Assembly (NCBI GenBank): GCA_029851965.1
Contig: JARKUW010000062.1
Coordinates: forward strand, 1 to 51,342
DNA length: 51,342 nucleotides
Direction: 5' to 3'
DNA from: Bacteroidota bacterium
GTDB lineage: Bacteria > Bacteroidota > Bacteroidia > Sphingobacteriales > Sphingobacteriaceae
The stretch's first letter is position 1. Every line of letters begins with the position of its first letter. The position numbers were made by a program, and so were the translations under genes. The notes beneath the pieces were generated by a model. The model saw nothing but the letters and a program-made list of their open reading frames with translations. It was not told where the DNA came from and did not search any database. Positions 8,572 to 17,755 of this stretch are shown piece after piece.

Positions 8572-9333
8572 TTATCTTTTTTGAAGGTTATCAATGATGG
8601 TTTTTAAAATGCTTCTGGTGGCTGGCGACCACCATTGTTCCAGCATCAGGTCCAGCGTCTGCGTCTGGTCTGCGGCGATGTTCCGGATCAGCTCCTGGCG
8701 GATGTTCCGCTTGCTCTGCTGCCAGGTATTCGACTCGAACGCCATATACTTGCGTGCTCTTCTCTCGGCCGCGGTTAATATGCTTTCCGGCTTCACCAAT
8801 TCATCTACCAGTCCAACCTGCAACGCTTCCTCCGGGCTGAATAGCTTCCCTTCCAGCAGGCTCCTCGCTGCATTTGCTTTCCCAATCCAGAAGGCATACA
8901 GCTCAAAAATGCTGTTTGGAACGATAATTCCTACCGGAACTTCATTGAGTCCGATGATAAACTTTCCTTCCGCCATTACCCTGGCGTCGCAGGCCAGCGC
9001 AATAACACATCCGCCCGCAGGGCTATGTCCGTTTATTGCTGCAACCAGTGGCTTTTTAAATGCCGTTAAGTTAGCCGTAAACAGGAAGAACAGCTTCCAG
9101 AAGGAGCGTGCTTCGGCTTCATTATAGCTGTAGAGTTCAATCAGGTCCAAACCGGCGGAGAAAAAGTTCTCCTGCCCGCAGATCATTACGCCTCCTATGG
9201 CCGGATCCGCATCAATGTTCGTGAACATGTCATTCAGTTCCGTGATCATCTCGCGGTTCAGGGCGTTCGACTTCCCCCGGTTCATCGTGATGATGGCGAG
9301 GCGGTCTTTTATACTTACTTTAATGGTATTCAT
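8572..9333 (-). CDS. Enoyl-CoA hydratase/isomerase family; likely delta3-delta2-enoyl-CoA isomerase
   Basis: The protein has the crotonase fold with oxyanion-hole segments FSAGLDL (58-64) and GHSPAGGC (102-109). True hydratases use two glutamates. Here the position of the first (GGGCE in hydratases) is Val110, while the second is kept as Glu131 in GLNEVPVGI. One catalytic glutamate in a GLNE motif is the pattern of mitochondrial ECI1-type isomerases, which shift 3-enoyl-CoA to trans-2-enoyl-CoA. The length of 253 residues is normal. The gene lies 5 bases after the MG2/plug gene and 2 bases before the dienoyl-CoA reductase gene. The two neighbouring activities together would feed unsaturated fatty acids into beta-oxidation. 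Isomerase function is inferred from the residues. Confidence 0.82.
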   Translation of the reverse strand: MNTIKVSIKDRLAIITMNRGKSNALNREMITELNDMFTNIDADPAIGGVMICGQENFFSAGLDLIELYSYNEAEARSFWKLFFLFTANLTAFKKPLVAAINGHSPAGGCVIALACDARVMAEGKFIIGLNEVPVGIIVPNSIFELYAFWIGKANAARSLLEGKLFSPEEALQVGLVDELVKPESILTAAERRARKYMAFESNTWQQSKRNIRQELIRNIAADQTQTLDLMLEQWWSPATRSILKTIIDNLQKR

Positions 9334-9338
9334 AGTCT

Positions 9339-12023
9339 TTATTTAACGTGATAGTTGTAAACTGCTCTTGCCAGTTGGCCGTTGCCGTTAATGCCTTCAA
9401 CGACAACCCTGTAGTTTCCGCTCTGGTCTGTGGTGAAAAAATCAACAGCGGCCCGGCCGTCTTTGGCACTTACCACCTGGGGGTTCCAGTAAACAGTGGT
9501 CCTAAGATCCGGTTTATTATCCGGAATATTGGTCGTGTACCTGGGTGAATAGAAAAGTCTGCTTTCTGTAAATCCCCTGGGCGTAGTGGCGGCCATCCAG
9601 GGGGAATAGCTGGTCTCCGTAGTCCCGCTTTTCCCGGTCTTTGTCGTGATCACCAATATACCACCGCCCCCGCGGCTGCCGTAAATTGCGGTATTGGATA
9701 CGCTCTTCAACACTTCAACTGTTTCGATGTCTCTGATGTTAATGTTATCGAGGAATTCAGCTTCTGCTGGCATGCCGTCAAGCGTGATCCTCATGGGGGT
9801 ATTTCCAAACCGGGTCAGATAGGGAATACCTTGTTTAACCACCAGCCCTGCGATGCGACCCTGCAGACATTGCGCAACCGTCAGGCAGGTTTCCAGGTCT
9901 TTCGCAGTGATGATGTAGTCGGCATTACCGGCACCATTCAGGTTTGAAGAGGTATTCAGGGTAGTCTTTCGTTGTGTAATGTTCACCTCATTCAGTCCGA
10001 TGGTGCGCTGAAGCAGGCCTGCCCGGGTTTGTTCATCAAAGTACGCTTCGCTTTTCTGCAGGTATGCAGATATGGTCTCATTAACGTTCACCAGAATGTC
10101 CGGGGTGTTTTTACTCCTGGTCACCACTTGACCGGGGCGGTGGTCCAGTTTAACCTCAACGTTCTTTTTGTCCTCCGCATTGCGGCCCTGTACAATGAAC
10201 TTCGTGCCGTCACGGAACGCCAGATTCTGGAATGAAAAGCGGCCCTTCGCATCACTGATCGTGTCGATAAAAAATCCTTCACTTGAGGCAATTAAAGAGA
10301 CCTTTCCATTGGCAACTGGCTTCCCGCCTAAGGTGGTTAGCGTTCCGCTGATGTTCAGGCTTTGTTCTGCAGGGAATGCTGCAGGGCGCGCATTTCCTCC
10401 GAGGATATCGGTCCATAGGAACCGCCTCCAGCCCTGGGTGAGCAGCAGGTTATCGAGTTCAGTCCTTGTCTTTGTGGTTGCGTCCCCGAAGTAATGGTTG
10501 GGTTTTTCCACATAGCCCGCCAGATCTGAAGTCAGCAGGAAAGTAGTCAGAATGTTGCTTTCGTTATCCGGATCCGGTTTTACCACATCGGCGTTTGTAA
10601 CGGCAACGGAATAGATGCCTTGTGTTGGCTTTCCATCTGCACTGGAAACAACGTTCAGCGACACTGGCGAGCGCTTGCTGTAAATGCTGTCCTTTGACTC
10701 CACCTGCGCCACCATCCGGTCTGCGGGATTGTGTATGAAGACCAGCCGTTCACACACCGGAACATTGTCGGCGGTAAACAACGTAATCTGCATGATGCCC
10801 TCAGGCAGATCCTGCTTGGGAAGGGTGGAGGTTATGACCTGGGTTTTCGCCACAGCCTTAGAAGTAAAGCAAATTGTTCCGCTGTGCTGCCCAACAAGCT
10901 TAAGCTCCTGGTTATTCACCAGTGCTGCACTTACATAGGTGTTGATGACGAGCTTCTCTGATGCCAGACTATTGACGGCAAGCACATACCCCGTTGTTTG
11001 CACCGCAGGCAGGGGATAGGTCTTGTCAGCACCATCTGCAAATCTTACCCGCGCCGAATAAACTTTACCGGGCATCGGATTCAGGATGAAGTTGCCCATG
11101 CCCAGGTAGGCAGTTTGAAACTGCGTGATCTCATTGCCCTCATTGTCCAGCACCACGCCTTTCACATCTACCCCAAGCCCCTCTGCATTAACAGCCTTGA
11201 TGCCGATCCTGGAAGGCAGGCCCTCCACCAAGTTGCCGCCTTCGGGAAAGAACTGCACGTCAACACTGCTGGAAGTCGTTTTTATCGGAATGACTTTACG
11301 TACCCGCTGTTTATCCGGCAGCGAAATCTCTGCCTTAAGCGTACCGGAGATCAACTTTCCGCTCTGGGGGTTCTTAAAGTTGACTACAATTTCCCCATCT
11401 GTACTGGTCCTTCCTTTACCACGTGCCACGATTTTATCCATAAGCAAAACCTCATAGCTCACGTCCGCTGTAGCAATGGGCTGTGCATCTTTTGTACTAA
11501 AGTGCAAAGTCGCCGCTGCCTGCCCGGGCGCAGCTTCAAAATTATAGGAAGCGGTCACAAAGACCTTATTTGCCCAGGCGTTTCCAATTTTGATCGTTTT
11601 GTCGAAAAAGAAGGTCTCTCCTGCGTTTCGCATGAGCTCCGTGTAGGCCCGGACCCGGTAGTTCCCCTCCGCAAGGGTATCTGCCAATTGAAAGTCACCC
11701 CAGGTGACGCCTCCTGAAACAGGAAGTTTTAAAGACTTCACCAACGAATCCTGACCGTCGATCAGGTCCACATTCAGTACGCCGCTGAGCGTAGACAAGC
11801 GGGATGTGCCGGCGTCAAGTACATACGCTTTAAACCAGATGTCGTCGCCAATGGCATAATACGGTTTGTCGAGCTGAACGTGCACTTTTTCATGAGGATG
11901 TACACGGTTAAACGCGTCGAGTTTTTTAAGCAGGTCGCTAAAAGGATCATCATCAATATGAAATGCCGTTGTTGCGGCCAGAATACAAAAGCAAAGGAGT
12001 AAGCGTGTGTGTTTTTTGATCAT
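9339..12023 (-). CDS. Exported MG2 / TonB-plug domain protein without a barrel
   Basis: This 894-residue exported protein has a signal peptide (1-20). It then shows an alpha-2-macroglobulin MG2-like domain (about 47-140, with VHVQLDKPYYAIGDDIWFKAY and GNYRVRAYTE), several further beta-rich segments, a carboxypeptidase-like repeat (about 560-630) and a TonB-receptor-like plug domain (about 675-797, ending VLKSVSNTAIYGSRGGGGILVITTK). The last 95 residues form another beta segment of the type seen at the end of MG2/plug proteins (YWNPQV...FFTTDQSGNYRV). There is no beta-barrel, so it is not itself a receptor channel. The family is common and uncharacterised in Sphingobacteriia. It is likely at the outer membrane or periplasm. 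It heads a tight cluster with two lipid enzymes. Confidence 0.8.
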   Translation of the reverse strand: MIKKHTRLLLCFCILAATTAFHIDDDPFSDLLKKLDAFNRVHPHEKVHVQLDKPYYAIGDDIWFKAYVLDAGTSRLSTLSGVLNVDLIDGQDSLVKSLKLPVSGGVTWGDFQLADTLAEGNYRVRAYTELMRNAGETFFFDKTIKIGNAWANKVFVTASYNFEAAPGQAAATLHFSTKDAQPIATADVSYEVLLMDKIVARGKGRTSTDGEIVVNFKNPQSGKLISGTLKAEISLPDKQRVRKVIPIKTTSSSVDVQFFPEGGNLVEGLPSRIGIKAVNAEGLGVDVKGVVLDNEGNEITQFQTAYLGMGNFILNPMPGKVYSARVRFADGADKTYPLPAVQTTGYVLAVNSLASEKLVINTYVSAALVNNQELKLVGQHSGTICFTSKAVAKTQVITSTLPKQDLPEGIMQITLFTADNVPVCERLVFIHNPADRMVAQVESKDSIYSKRSPVSLNVVSSADGKPTQGIYSVAVTNADVVKPDPDNESNILTTFLLTSDLAGYVEKPNHYFGDATTKTRTELDNLLLTQGWRRFLWTDILGGNARPAAFPAEQSLNISGTLTTLGGKPVANGKVSLIASSEGFFIDTISDAKGRFSFQNLAFRDGTKFIVQGRNAEDKKNVEVKLDHRPGQVVTRSKNTPDILVNVNETISAYLQKSEAYFDEQTRAGLLQRTIGLNEVNITQRKTTLNTSSNLNGAGNADYIITAKDLETCLTVAQCLQGRIAGLVVKQGIPYLTRFGNTPMRITLDGMPAEAEFLDNINIRDIETVEVLKSVSNTAIYGSRGGGGILVITTKTGKSGTTETSYSPWMAATTPRGFTESRLFYSPRYTTNIPDNKPDLRTTVYWNPQVVSAKDGRAAVDFFTTDQSGNYRVVVEGINGNGQLARAVYNYHVK

Positions 12024-12034
12024 GTGAGAAACGG

Positions 12035-12067
12035 TAAAGCCTCAATATATAGAATATTAAGGCTTTA
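12035..12067. other. Long AT-rich hairpin between dcd and the MG2/plug gene
   Basis: A 14-bp stem with one mismatch (outer arms TAAAGCCT/AGGCTTTA, inner arms AATAT/ATATT) closes a 5-base loop. It lies between the dcd stop and the start of the next minus-strand gene, 11 bases before its ATG. There is no long T-run after it in the minus direction, so attenuation, mRNA processing or an operator is as likely as termination. Confidence 0.5.
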
Positions 12068-12094
12068 TCGATAATCAACATCAAGGAAATTATG

Positions 12095-12631
12095 TTAAAA
12101 CTTGTTCTTCCACATCATGCTTTCTACAGGCTTCGTGGTTTTGTTGTTGTATTTTGCGTCGTCCTTTGTATTGTAAAGGGTGTCAATCTGACCTTCAACA
12201 ACGAAGTAGATCAACTGCCCGATGGGCATGCCGGCATAGATTCTTACAGGTTGGGAACAGGAGATCTCCAGTGTCCAGGTATTGCAAAATCCAACATCAC
12301 CTTTGCCAGCCGTCGCATGGATATCAATGCCCAGCCGGCCAGTGCTTGATTTACCTTCCAGAAAAGGCACATGGGCGTGTGTTTCTGTATATTCCAGTGT
12401 TACACCGAGGTACAGCGTGCCCGGCTGAAGGACAAATCCTTCCTTTGGAATCAAAAAATGTGTGACGGTATTGTGCAGTTTGGCGTCCAGAACCCGTTCC
12501 TTATACGTCGCCAGGTATTTGCCCAGATGCACGTCATATGAATTTGTGCCCAAACATTCCCGTTGAAATGGCTCTATGATTATTGTTCCCTTCTCAATTT
12601 CTTCAAGAATGCGTTTGTCTGAAAGTATCAT
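12095..12631 (-). CDS. dcd: dCTP deaminase
   Basis: The enzyme deaminates dCTP to dUTP, supplying dUMP for thymidylate synthesis. The 178-residue protein carries the family signatures LGTNSYDVHLG (27-37), the active-site region FLEGKSSTGRLGIDIHATAG, and GFCNTWTLEI, followed by the trimer segment YAGMPIGQLIYF. Its length is close to the 180-195 usual for the family. It is transcribed away from the phosphopantetheinyl transferase gene. Whether it is a plain deaminase or the bifunctional form that also hydrolyses dUTP cannot be told from what I see. Confidence 0.93.
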   Translation of the reverse strand: MILSDKRILEEIEKGTIIIEPFQRECLGTNSYDVHLGKYLATYKERVLDAKLHNTVTHFLIPKEGFVLQPGTLYLGVTLEYTETHAHVPFLEGKSSTGRLGIDIHATAGKGDVGFCNTWTLEISCSQPVRIYAGMPIGQLIYFVVEGQIDTLYNTKDDAKYNNKTTKPVESMMWKNKF

Positions 12632-12698
12632 TAAATAAGTATTTGCGCTAAATTATGGTTAATTTAAATACTTTTACATTAGATTTTCTAAAATAGAG

Positions 12699-13343
12699 AT
12701 GCCTGTAGTTTTTAACAAGAACATTGACGAACATACCATAATATCGGTCTGGAAAATTGAAGAAACGGAAACAGAGTTACTCGAAGGATTGCAGCTGAAA
12801 GCGCATGAACTGGAGTTTATTTCTTCTCTGAATAGTGGCAAGCGTCTGCTCCACTGGTTAAGCACCAGGCTGCTGCTTCGTACGATGCTAAACACCTCGG
12901 AGTACATCGATTGCAGGATGGATGATCACGGTAAGCCCTATCTTGTTAACATGGATTGCGAAATATCCTTAAGCCATTCCTTTGATTATGCTGCAGTCAT
13001 GATCAGCAAGGACAGGAAAGTAGGCGTAGACATCGAGCTGATCAAAGACAAAATCCGTAAAATCAAAGGTAAATTCCTGACCAGCGTGGAGCTCGCGCAG
13101 CTGAACGACAAAGACGATACCCTTGCGCTCTACATTTGCTGGTGTGCAAAGGAGGCGGTTTACAAGTGGAACGGGAGGAAAGGACTTGAATTTAGAAAGG
13201 ATATCCACATCTATCCCTTCGAAGCAGCCGAAAGCGGCTCCATCCGCACGCGCGTCACCTTACCCGATCGCACGGTAGAACTCGAAGTAGAATATTTTAA
13301 AGTGGAACACGACTACATGCTTGGATATGTCGTAGCAAACTAA
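12699..13343 (+). CDS. 4'-phosphopantetheinyl transferase, Sfp-like
   Basis: The enzyme moves 4'-phosphopantetheine from CoA to a serine of an acyl carrier protein. The two family motifs are present: GVDIE (109-113, Mg-binding Asp111 and Glu113) and WCAKEAVYK (148-156). SLSHSFDYA (90-98) is the upstream substrate-binding motif. At 214 residues it is in the Sfp/AcpT size class rather than the short AcpS class. It starts a two-gene unit with lipB, 4 bases apart. The context suggests it activates the fatty-acid ACP that supplies octanoate to LipB. No secondary-metabolite synthase is in the window. Confidence 0.88.
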   Translation: MPVVFNKNIDEHTIISVWKIEETETELLEGLQLKAHELEFISSLNSGKRLLHWLSTRLLLRTMLNTSEYIDCRMDDHGKPYLVNMDCEISLSHSFDYAAVMISKDRKVGVDIELIKDKIRKIKGKFLTSVELAQLNDKDDTLALYICWCAKEAVYKWNGRKGLEFRKDIHIYPFEAAESGSIRTRVTLPDRTVELEVEYFKVEHDYMLGYVVAN

Positions 13344-13347
13344 CAGA

Positions 13348-14040
13348 ATGAATAAGAAAGTTGAATTCGTAGACTGGGGTTTAGTAGATTACCAGGAAGC
13401 CTGGGACCGGCAGGATGCTGTTTTCAGTAAAACAGTAGCGCTGAAAACCGAGAACCGGACAAACAATACCCATCTGGAGACACCAAACTACCTGATCTTC
13501 TGTGAACATCCGCATGTTTATACCCTGGGTAAGAGCGGCCATCCGGAAAACCTGCTTCTTGATGAAAACGGGCTCAAGGAAAAGCAAGCCACATATTACA
13601 AGATCAACAGGGGCGGAGACATTACCTACCACGGACCTGGCCAGATCGTGGGCTATCCGATCCTGGATCTGGATAATTTCTTTACAGACATTCACCTCTA
13701 CCTGAGAACCCTGGAAGAAGCCGTCATCCTCACCCTTAAAGATTATGGAATCGAGGCAGGCAGGTATCCGGGTTACACCGGGGTGTGGCTGGATGCCGAC
13801 AACGACAAAGCGCGTAAGATATGTGCCCTGGGCGTGCGCTGCAGCCGCTGGGTGACCATGCATGGCTTCGCCTTCAATGTAAATACAGATCTAAACTACT
13901 TCCGCAATATCGTTCCCTGCGGCATCGACGATAAAGACGTAACGTCTATGGAAAGGGAGCTGGGTACAGCCCAGAATATCGATGAGGTGAAACAGACGCT
14001 TAAGCAGCATATTGCTGCTCTTTTCCAAATGGAGCTTTAA
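13348..14040 (+). CDS. lipB: Octanoyl-[ACP]:protein N-octanoyltransferase
   Basis: LipB transfers octanoyl groups from octanoyl-ACP to the lipoyl domains of 2-oxoacid dehydrogenases and GcvH, the first step of lipoate assembly. The sequence shows the signature NRGGDITYHGPGQIVGYPI (87-104). The catalytic Lys157 lies in KICALGVR, and nucleophile Cys191 in IVPCGI. The length of 230 residues is normal. Position 4 bases behind the phosphopantetheinyl transferase couples ACP activation with an ACP-dependent acyl transfer. LipA is not in the window. Confidence 0.95.
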   Translation: MNKKVEFVDWGLVDYQEAWDRQDAVFSKTVALKTENRTNNTHLETPNYLIFCEHPHVYTLGKSGHPENLLLDENGLKEKQATYYKINRGGDITYHGPGQIVGYPILDLDNFFTDIHLYLRTLEEAVILTLKDYGIEAGRYPGYTGVWLDADNDKARKICALGVRCSRWVTMHGFAFNVNTDLNYFRNIVPCGIDDKDVTSMERELGTAQNIDEVKQTLKQHIAALFQMEL

Positions 14041-14077
14041 AATAAATCGGCGCAGTAAACCCCAGACATCCCTAAGC

Positions 14078-15505
14078 TTAACATTCCGGTAAACTGATCG
14101 GAATGTTCGTTGCCAGCCCGCCGTCGGATGTCTCTTTATACTTGGAATTCATGTCTTGGGCAGTTTCCCACATGGTCCGTACCACCGCATCCAGACTTAC
14201 CTTCGCCTTATCCGGATTACTTTGAAGCGCCAGCTGACTTGCGGTTATTGCCTTTATGGCACCCATCGTGTTTCGCTCGATGCATGGAATTTGAACCAGC
14301 CCTCCGATCGGATCGCAGGTCATGCCCAGGTGATGCTCCATCGCAATTTCAGCGGCCATTAACACTTGCCGCTGTGATCCTCCCATACACTCCGTTAAAG
14401 CTGCGGCAGCCATTGCCGAGGAAACTCCTATTTCGGCCTGACAACCACCCATGGCCGCTGAAATGGTTGCACCTTTCTTAAAGATGCTGCCGATCTCCGA
14501 GGCACAGGCGATAAACTGAACAATCTTGTCTTCCGCATAGCCGTCGCAAAAAGCGATATAGTATTGTAAAACTGCAGGTATAACACCGGCTGCTCCGTTC
14601 GTCGGCGCGGTCACCACGCGTCCGAAGGATGCATTCTCCTCATTGACCGCCAAGGCAAAGCAGCTTACCCAGTCCAGGATGTAGTTAAACCCTCCTCCAC
14701 CATTTCTGATCACAGAGATCCAGCCCGTGTAATCTGTATACGTCTGATCTCCGATCAGCCGTTTGTTCAACGCAGACGCCCGTCTGGCCACGTTTAATCC
14801 ACCCGGCAAAAACCCGGAAGTGTGACAGCCCCTGTAGGTGCAGTCCTTCATCACATGAAAATGCTGCAGAATACCTTCGCGTGTTTCTGCTTCAGATCTC
14901 CAGGAAAGCTCATTCTCCAGAACCACTTCAGATACCTTTAAGCCTGTCGTCAAACACCAGTGCAGCAGATCGGCAGCTTGCTCGATCGGAAAAGGAAGAT
15001 CTACGCTTTCTTTTGCTGCCCCGTGATCACCCTCCCGTACGACGAAGCCTCCTCCAATGGAGTAGTAGGTTTCCGAAAACGCTCTCCCGGAAGACAGGAA
15101 TGCCTGGAAGGTTACGGCATTGGGGTGGAATGGAAGGCTTTCCTGATACAAAAACATCAGATCCGTATCGTAATCAAAGGCAAGTGCCTTCCGGCCGGAC
15201 AAGTTCAGGTGTTTGGCAGATTTTATTTCCTGGATGGTCGAATCAATGGCATCAACATCGAAAGTCACCGGGTCAGCCCCGCTGAGTCCCAGCATAATGG
15301 CCACATCCGTACCGTGACCAATACCCGTCTTCGCGAGTGAACCATATAGCAGGATCTTCATCTGTTCCACCTGCTCCAGCAATCCTTGCGTTTCCAATGC
15401 TTTGGTAAACTGCTGTGCAGCACGCCAGGGCCCTAAGGTGTGAGAACTGGACGGTCCTACACCTATCTTAAAAATATCAAAAACGGAGATTTGTTCCCTA
15501 AGCAT
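14078..15505 (-). CDS. sdaA: L-serine ammonia-lyase (iron-sulfur L-serine dehydratase)
   Basis: The enzyme converts L-serine to pyruvate and ammonia using a [4Fe-4S] cluster. It is the single-chain form of 475 residues with the beta domain first and the alpha domain second. The N-terminal signature [10 protein letters not shown] is at residues 17-26. Cluster cysteines are visible in GGCQAE, TCDPIGG and IPCIERN in the C-terminal half. It lies downstream of groEL on the same strand, but the strong terminator between them indicates separate transcription. Its 3' end is convergent with lipB, 37 bases apart. Confidence 0.95.
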   Translation of the reverse strand: MLREQISVFDIFKIGVGPSSSHTLGPWRAAQQFTKALETQGLLEQVEQMKILLYGSLAKTGIGHGTDVAIMLGLSGADPVTFDVDAIDSTIQEIKSAKHLNLSGRKALAFDYDTDLMFLYQESLPFHPNAVTFQAFLSSGRAFSETYYSIGGGFVVREGDHGAAKESVDLPFPIEQAADLLHWCLTTGLKVSEVVLENELSWRSEAETREGILQHFHVMKDCTYRGCHTSGFLPGGLNVARRASALNKRLIGDQTYTDYTGWISVIRNGGGGFNYILDWVSCFALAVNEENASFGRVVTAPTNGAAGVIPAVLQYYIAFCDGYAEDKIVQFIACASEIGSIFKKGATISAAMGGCQAEIGVSSAMAAAALTECMGGSQRQVLMAAEIAMEHHLGMTCDPIGGLVQIPCIERNTMGAIKAITASQLALQSNPDKAKVSLDAVVRTMWETAQDMNSKYKETSDGGLATNIPISLPEC

Positions 15506-15547
15506 AACTTACAAAAGTATATGGATTAAATTTAAAGCGCAACAAAA

Positions 15548-15568
15548 AACCCCGCGATGAGCGGGGTT
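15548..15568 (-). terminator. Rho-independent terminator of groES-groEL
   Basis: AACCCCGC and GCGGGGTT form an 8-bp GC-rich stem with a 5-base loop. In the minus direction it is followed by GTTTTTTGTT. It lies about 27 bases after the groEL stop and just before sdaA. Confidence 0.88.
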
Positions 15569-15594
15569 CTTTGTTATTGGGGGTTGGGGGGAGA

Positions 15595-17235
15595 TTACAT
15601 CATTCCGCCCATGCCGCCGCCACCCATTGGAGGCATACCAGCACCACCTGCATTTTCTTCAGGATCGTCAGCCAATACACATTCTGTTGTCAACAACATC
15701 GCTGCGATTGAAGCTGCATTTTCCAATGCTACACGGCCAACTTTAGTTGGGTCGATAACACCAGCTGCGATTAAGTTTTCATACACGTCTGTACGTGCAT
15801 TGTAACCGAAATCAGCAGTTCCTTCTTTTACTTTCTGAACAACGATAGATCCTTCGATACCAGCGTTCTCACAGATCTGACGAAGTGGCTCTTCAACAGC
15901 ACGTTTAACAATGGCGATACCAGTAGTTTCGTCATCATTTAAACCTTTCATGCCTTCAAGGGCCTCAATAGCGCGGATGAAAGCAACACCACCACCTGCA
16001 ACGATACCTTCTTCAACAGCCGCACGGGTCGCATGTAAAGCATCATCAACACGGTCTTTTTTCTCTTTCATTTCCACTTCAGAAGCTGCACCTACATAAA
16101 GTACGGCAACACCACCTGCTAATTTAGCAAGACGCTCCTGTAGTTTTTCTTTATCGTAATCAGATGTTGTGGTCTCAATTTGAGCTTTGATCTGGTTTAC
16201 GCGGCTCTTGATGTCTTCAGAATCACCAGCACCGTTAATGATTGTCGTATTGTCTTTATCAACAACAACTTTCTCTGCAGTACCTAAGTAAGATAGATCT
16301 GCATTCTCCAGTTTATAACCTCTTTCTTCAGAAATTACAGTTCCACCAGTTAAGATCGCGATGTCTTCCAACATTGCTTTTCTACGGTCACCGAAACCTG
16401 GCGCTTTAACAGCAACAACTTTCAGAGATCCACGGATCTTGTTCACTACCAAAGTAGCTAAAGCTTCACCATCAAGATCTTCAGCGATAATTAAAAGTGG
16501 TTTACCAGTTTGAACTTGTTTTTCCAATACTGGCAACAATTCTTTCATGTTGCTGATTTTTTTGTCGTAGATTAAAATGTAAGGGTTTTCTAATTCCGCT
16601 TCCATTTTATCAGCGTTGGTAACGAAGTATGGAGACAAGTAACCACGGTCAAACTGCATACCTTCAACTGTTTTTACTTCAGTTTCAGTTCCTTTTGCTT
16701 CTTCAACAGTGATCACACCATCTTTACCAACTTTACCCATTGCTTCCGCGATCAATGCACCGATAACTTCATCGTTGTTTGCAGAGATAGATGCAACTTG
16801 TTTAATTTTATTGTTGTCCTCGCCAACAGTCTGAGATTGTTGTTTAAGGTTTTCAACGATAGCAGTAACCGCTTTGTCGATACCACGTTTCAAATCCATT
16901 GGATTTGCACCGGCAGCAACGTTTTTAATACCAGCAGTAACAATTGCCTGAGCCAAAACAGTTGCAGTTGTTGTTCCGTCACCTGCAATATCAGCAGTTT
17001 TAGAAGCAACTTCTTTCACCATTTGTGCACCCATGTTTTCAATCGGATCTTTCAATTCGATTTCTTTGGCCACGGTAACACCATCCTTGGTTATTGCAGG
17101 TGATCCGAATTTCTTATCAATAATTACATTACGACCTTTTGGTCCCAAAGTTACCTTTACAGCATTAGCTAAGATGTCAACACCTCTTTTCAGGGCGTCG
17201 CGCGCTTCAACGTTATATTTTACTTGTTTAGACAT
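15595..17235 (-). CDS. groL: Chaperonin GroEL (60 kDa)
   Basis: GroEL forms the double-ring ATP-driven folding chamber that works with GroES in the cytoplasm. The 546-residue protein is full length. It begins [18 protein letters not shown], contains the nucleotide-binding stretch LGPKGRNV and [10 protein letters not shown], and ends with the flexible Gly/Met-rich tail GGMGGMM. The gene uses A/T-ending optimal codons more than its neighbours, as expected for a highly expressed gene. It lies 18 bases after groES and is followed by a strong terminator. Confidence 0.99.
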   Translation of the reverse strand: MSKQVKYNVEARDALKRGVDILANAVKVTLGPKGRNVIIDKKFGSPAITKDGVTVAKEIELKDPIENMGAQMVKEVASKTADIAGDGTTTATVLAQAIVTAGIKNVAAGANPMDLKRGIDKAVTAIVENLKQQSQTVGEDNNKIKQVASISANNDEVIGALIAEAMGKVGKDGVITVEEAKGTETEVKTVEGMQFDRGYLSPYFVTNADKMEAELENPYILIYDKKISNMKELLPVLEKQVQTGKPLLIIAEDLDGEALATLVVNKIRGSLKVVAVKAPGFGDRRKAMLEDIAILTGGTVISEERGYKLENADLSYLGTAEKVVVDKDNTTIINGAGDSEDIKSRVNQIKAQIETTTSDYDKEKLQERLAKLAGGVAVLYVGAASEVEMKEKKDRVDDALHATRAAVEEGIVAGGGVAFIRAIEALEGMKGLNDDETTGIAIVKRAVEEPLRQICENAGIEGSIVVQKVKEGTADFGYNARTDVYENLIAAGVIDPTKVGRVALENAASIAAMLLTTECVLADDPEENAGGAGMPPMGGGGMGGMM

Positions 17236-17253
17236 TGTTTTTTTCTTAAATTA

Positions 17254-17544
17254 TTATTGAACTACAGCATAAATATCATTTTCTCGCATAATCAGGTAGT
17301 CAGTACCATCGTAAGGTAATTCTGTGCCACCGTATTTGCCATAAAGAACAACATCGCCAACTTTAACCGTCGGTTTTTTGCCTTCTGCATCTTCTTCTGA
17401 AACAGAAACTACAGTTCCTTTGGATGGTTTTTCTTTTGCAGTATCAGGAATATAGATTCCAGACGCAGTCTTTTCTTCTGCCGCAGCAGGCTCAACAATA
17501 ACTCTGTTTGCTGTTCCTGAAATGGGTTTAAGGTTTAAAGCCAT
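17254..17544 (-). CDS. groS: Co-chaperonin GroES (10 kDa)
   Basis: GroES caps the GroEL ring. The 96-residue protein shows the mobile-loop region around [21 protein letters not shown] and the roof-region sequence [15 protein letters not shown]. It is the first gene of the groES-groEL operon. The 150 bases upstream hold no CIRCE element, so regulation by an HrcA repressor through the classical site is not supported. An AT-rich leader of about 30 bases directly precedes the ATG. Confidence 0.98.
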   Translation of the reverse strand: MALNLKPISGTANRVIVEPAAAEEKTASGIYIPDTAKEKPSKGTVVSVSEEDAEGKKPTVKVGDVVLYGKYGGTELPYDGTDYLIMRENDIYAVVQ

Positions 17545-17698
17545 AACTTAATATTAATTTATTTTTTAGGTTAAAAATTTAAATTCGTACACACATTGCT
17601 GTACAGTTTTTATGCCAAGCGACATTTGGTTGACAAATTTGCACAGGCTGTCAGATTAAGCCGGCAATCCATGCGTAAGCGTGTCAGTCTGGCAGAAA
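17545..17698 (-). promoter_or_regulatory. groES upstream region
   Basis: This gene-free stretch should contain the groESL promoter. On the minus strand TTGGCA is followed 17 bases later by TGTGTAC, and the segment includes an imperfect dyad of TGTACA and TGTGTAC. No TAnnTTTG box and no CIRCE repeat are seen. The promoter assignment is weak. Confidence 0.3.
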
Positions 17699-17740
17699 CG
17701 AAAAAACCCCGTAGAGAATCATCTCTGCGGGGTTTTTTCG
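17699..17740 (-). terminator. Terminator of the miaB-secG operon
   Basis: A long symmetrical hairpin, with arms CGAAAAAACCCCG and CGGGGTTTTTTCG extended by AGAG/CTCT, lies 15 bases after the secG stop. It ends the minus-strand operon and has U-runs in both directions, so it could also stop transcripts coming from the other side. Confidence 0.92.
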
Positions 17741-17755
17741 TAAGTCTTTTGCTTG

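Noticed and set aside
10998..11717. 239-codon open frame antisense to the MG2/plug gene
   Set aside because: No recognisable domain, and the minus-strand protein is continuous with signal peptide and domains.
9339..12023. Normal TonB-dependent receptor
   Set aside because: A plug is present but no beta-barrel follows; only about 95 residues remain after the plug.
15557..15805. 82-codon plus-strand frame near groEL
   Set aside because: It is antisense to the groEL Gly/Met tail and starts within the terminator.
17545..17698. CIRCE element for HrcA upstream of groES
   Set aside because: The TTAGCACTC-N9-GAGTGCTAA pattern is not present.
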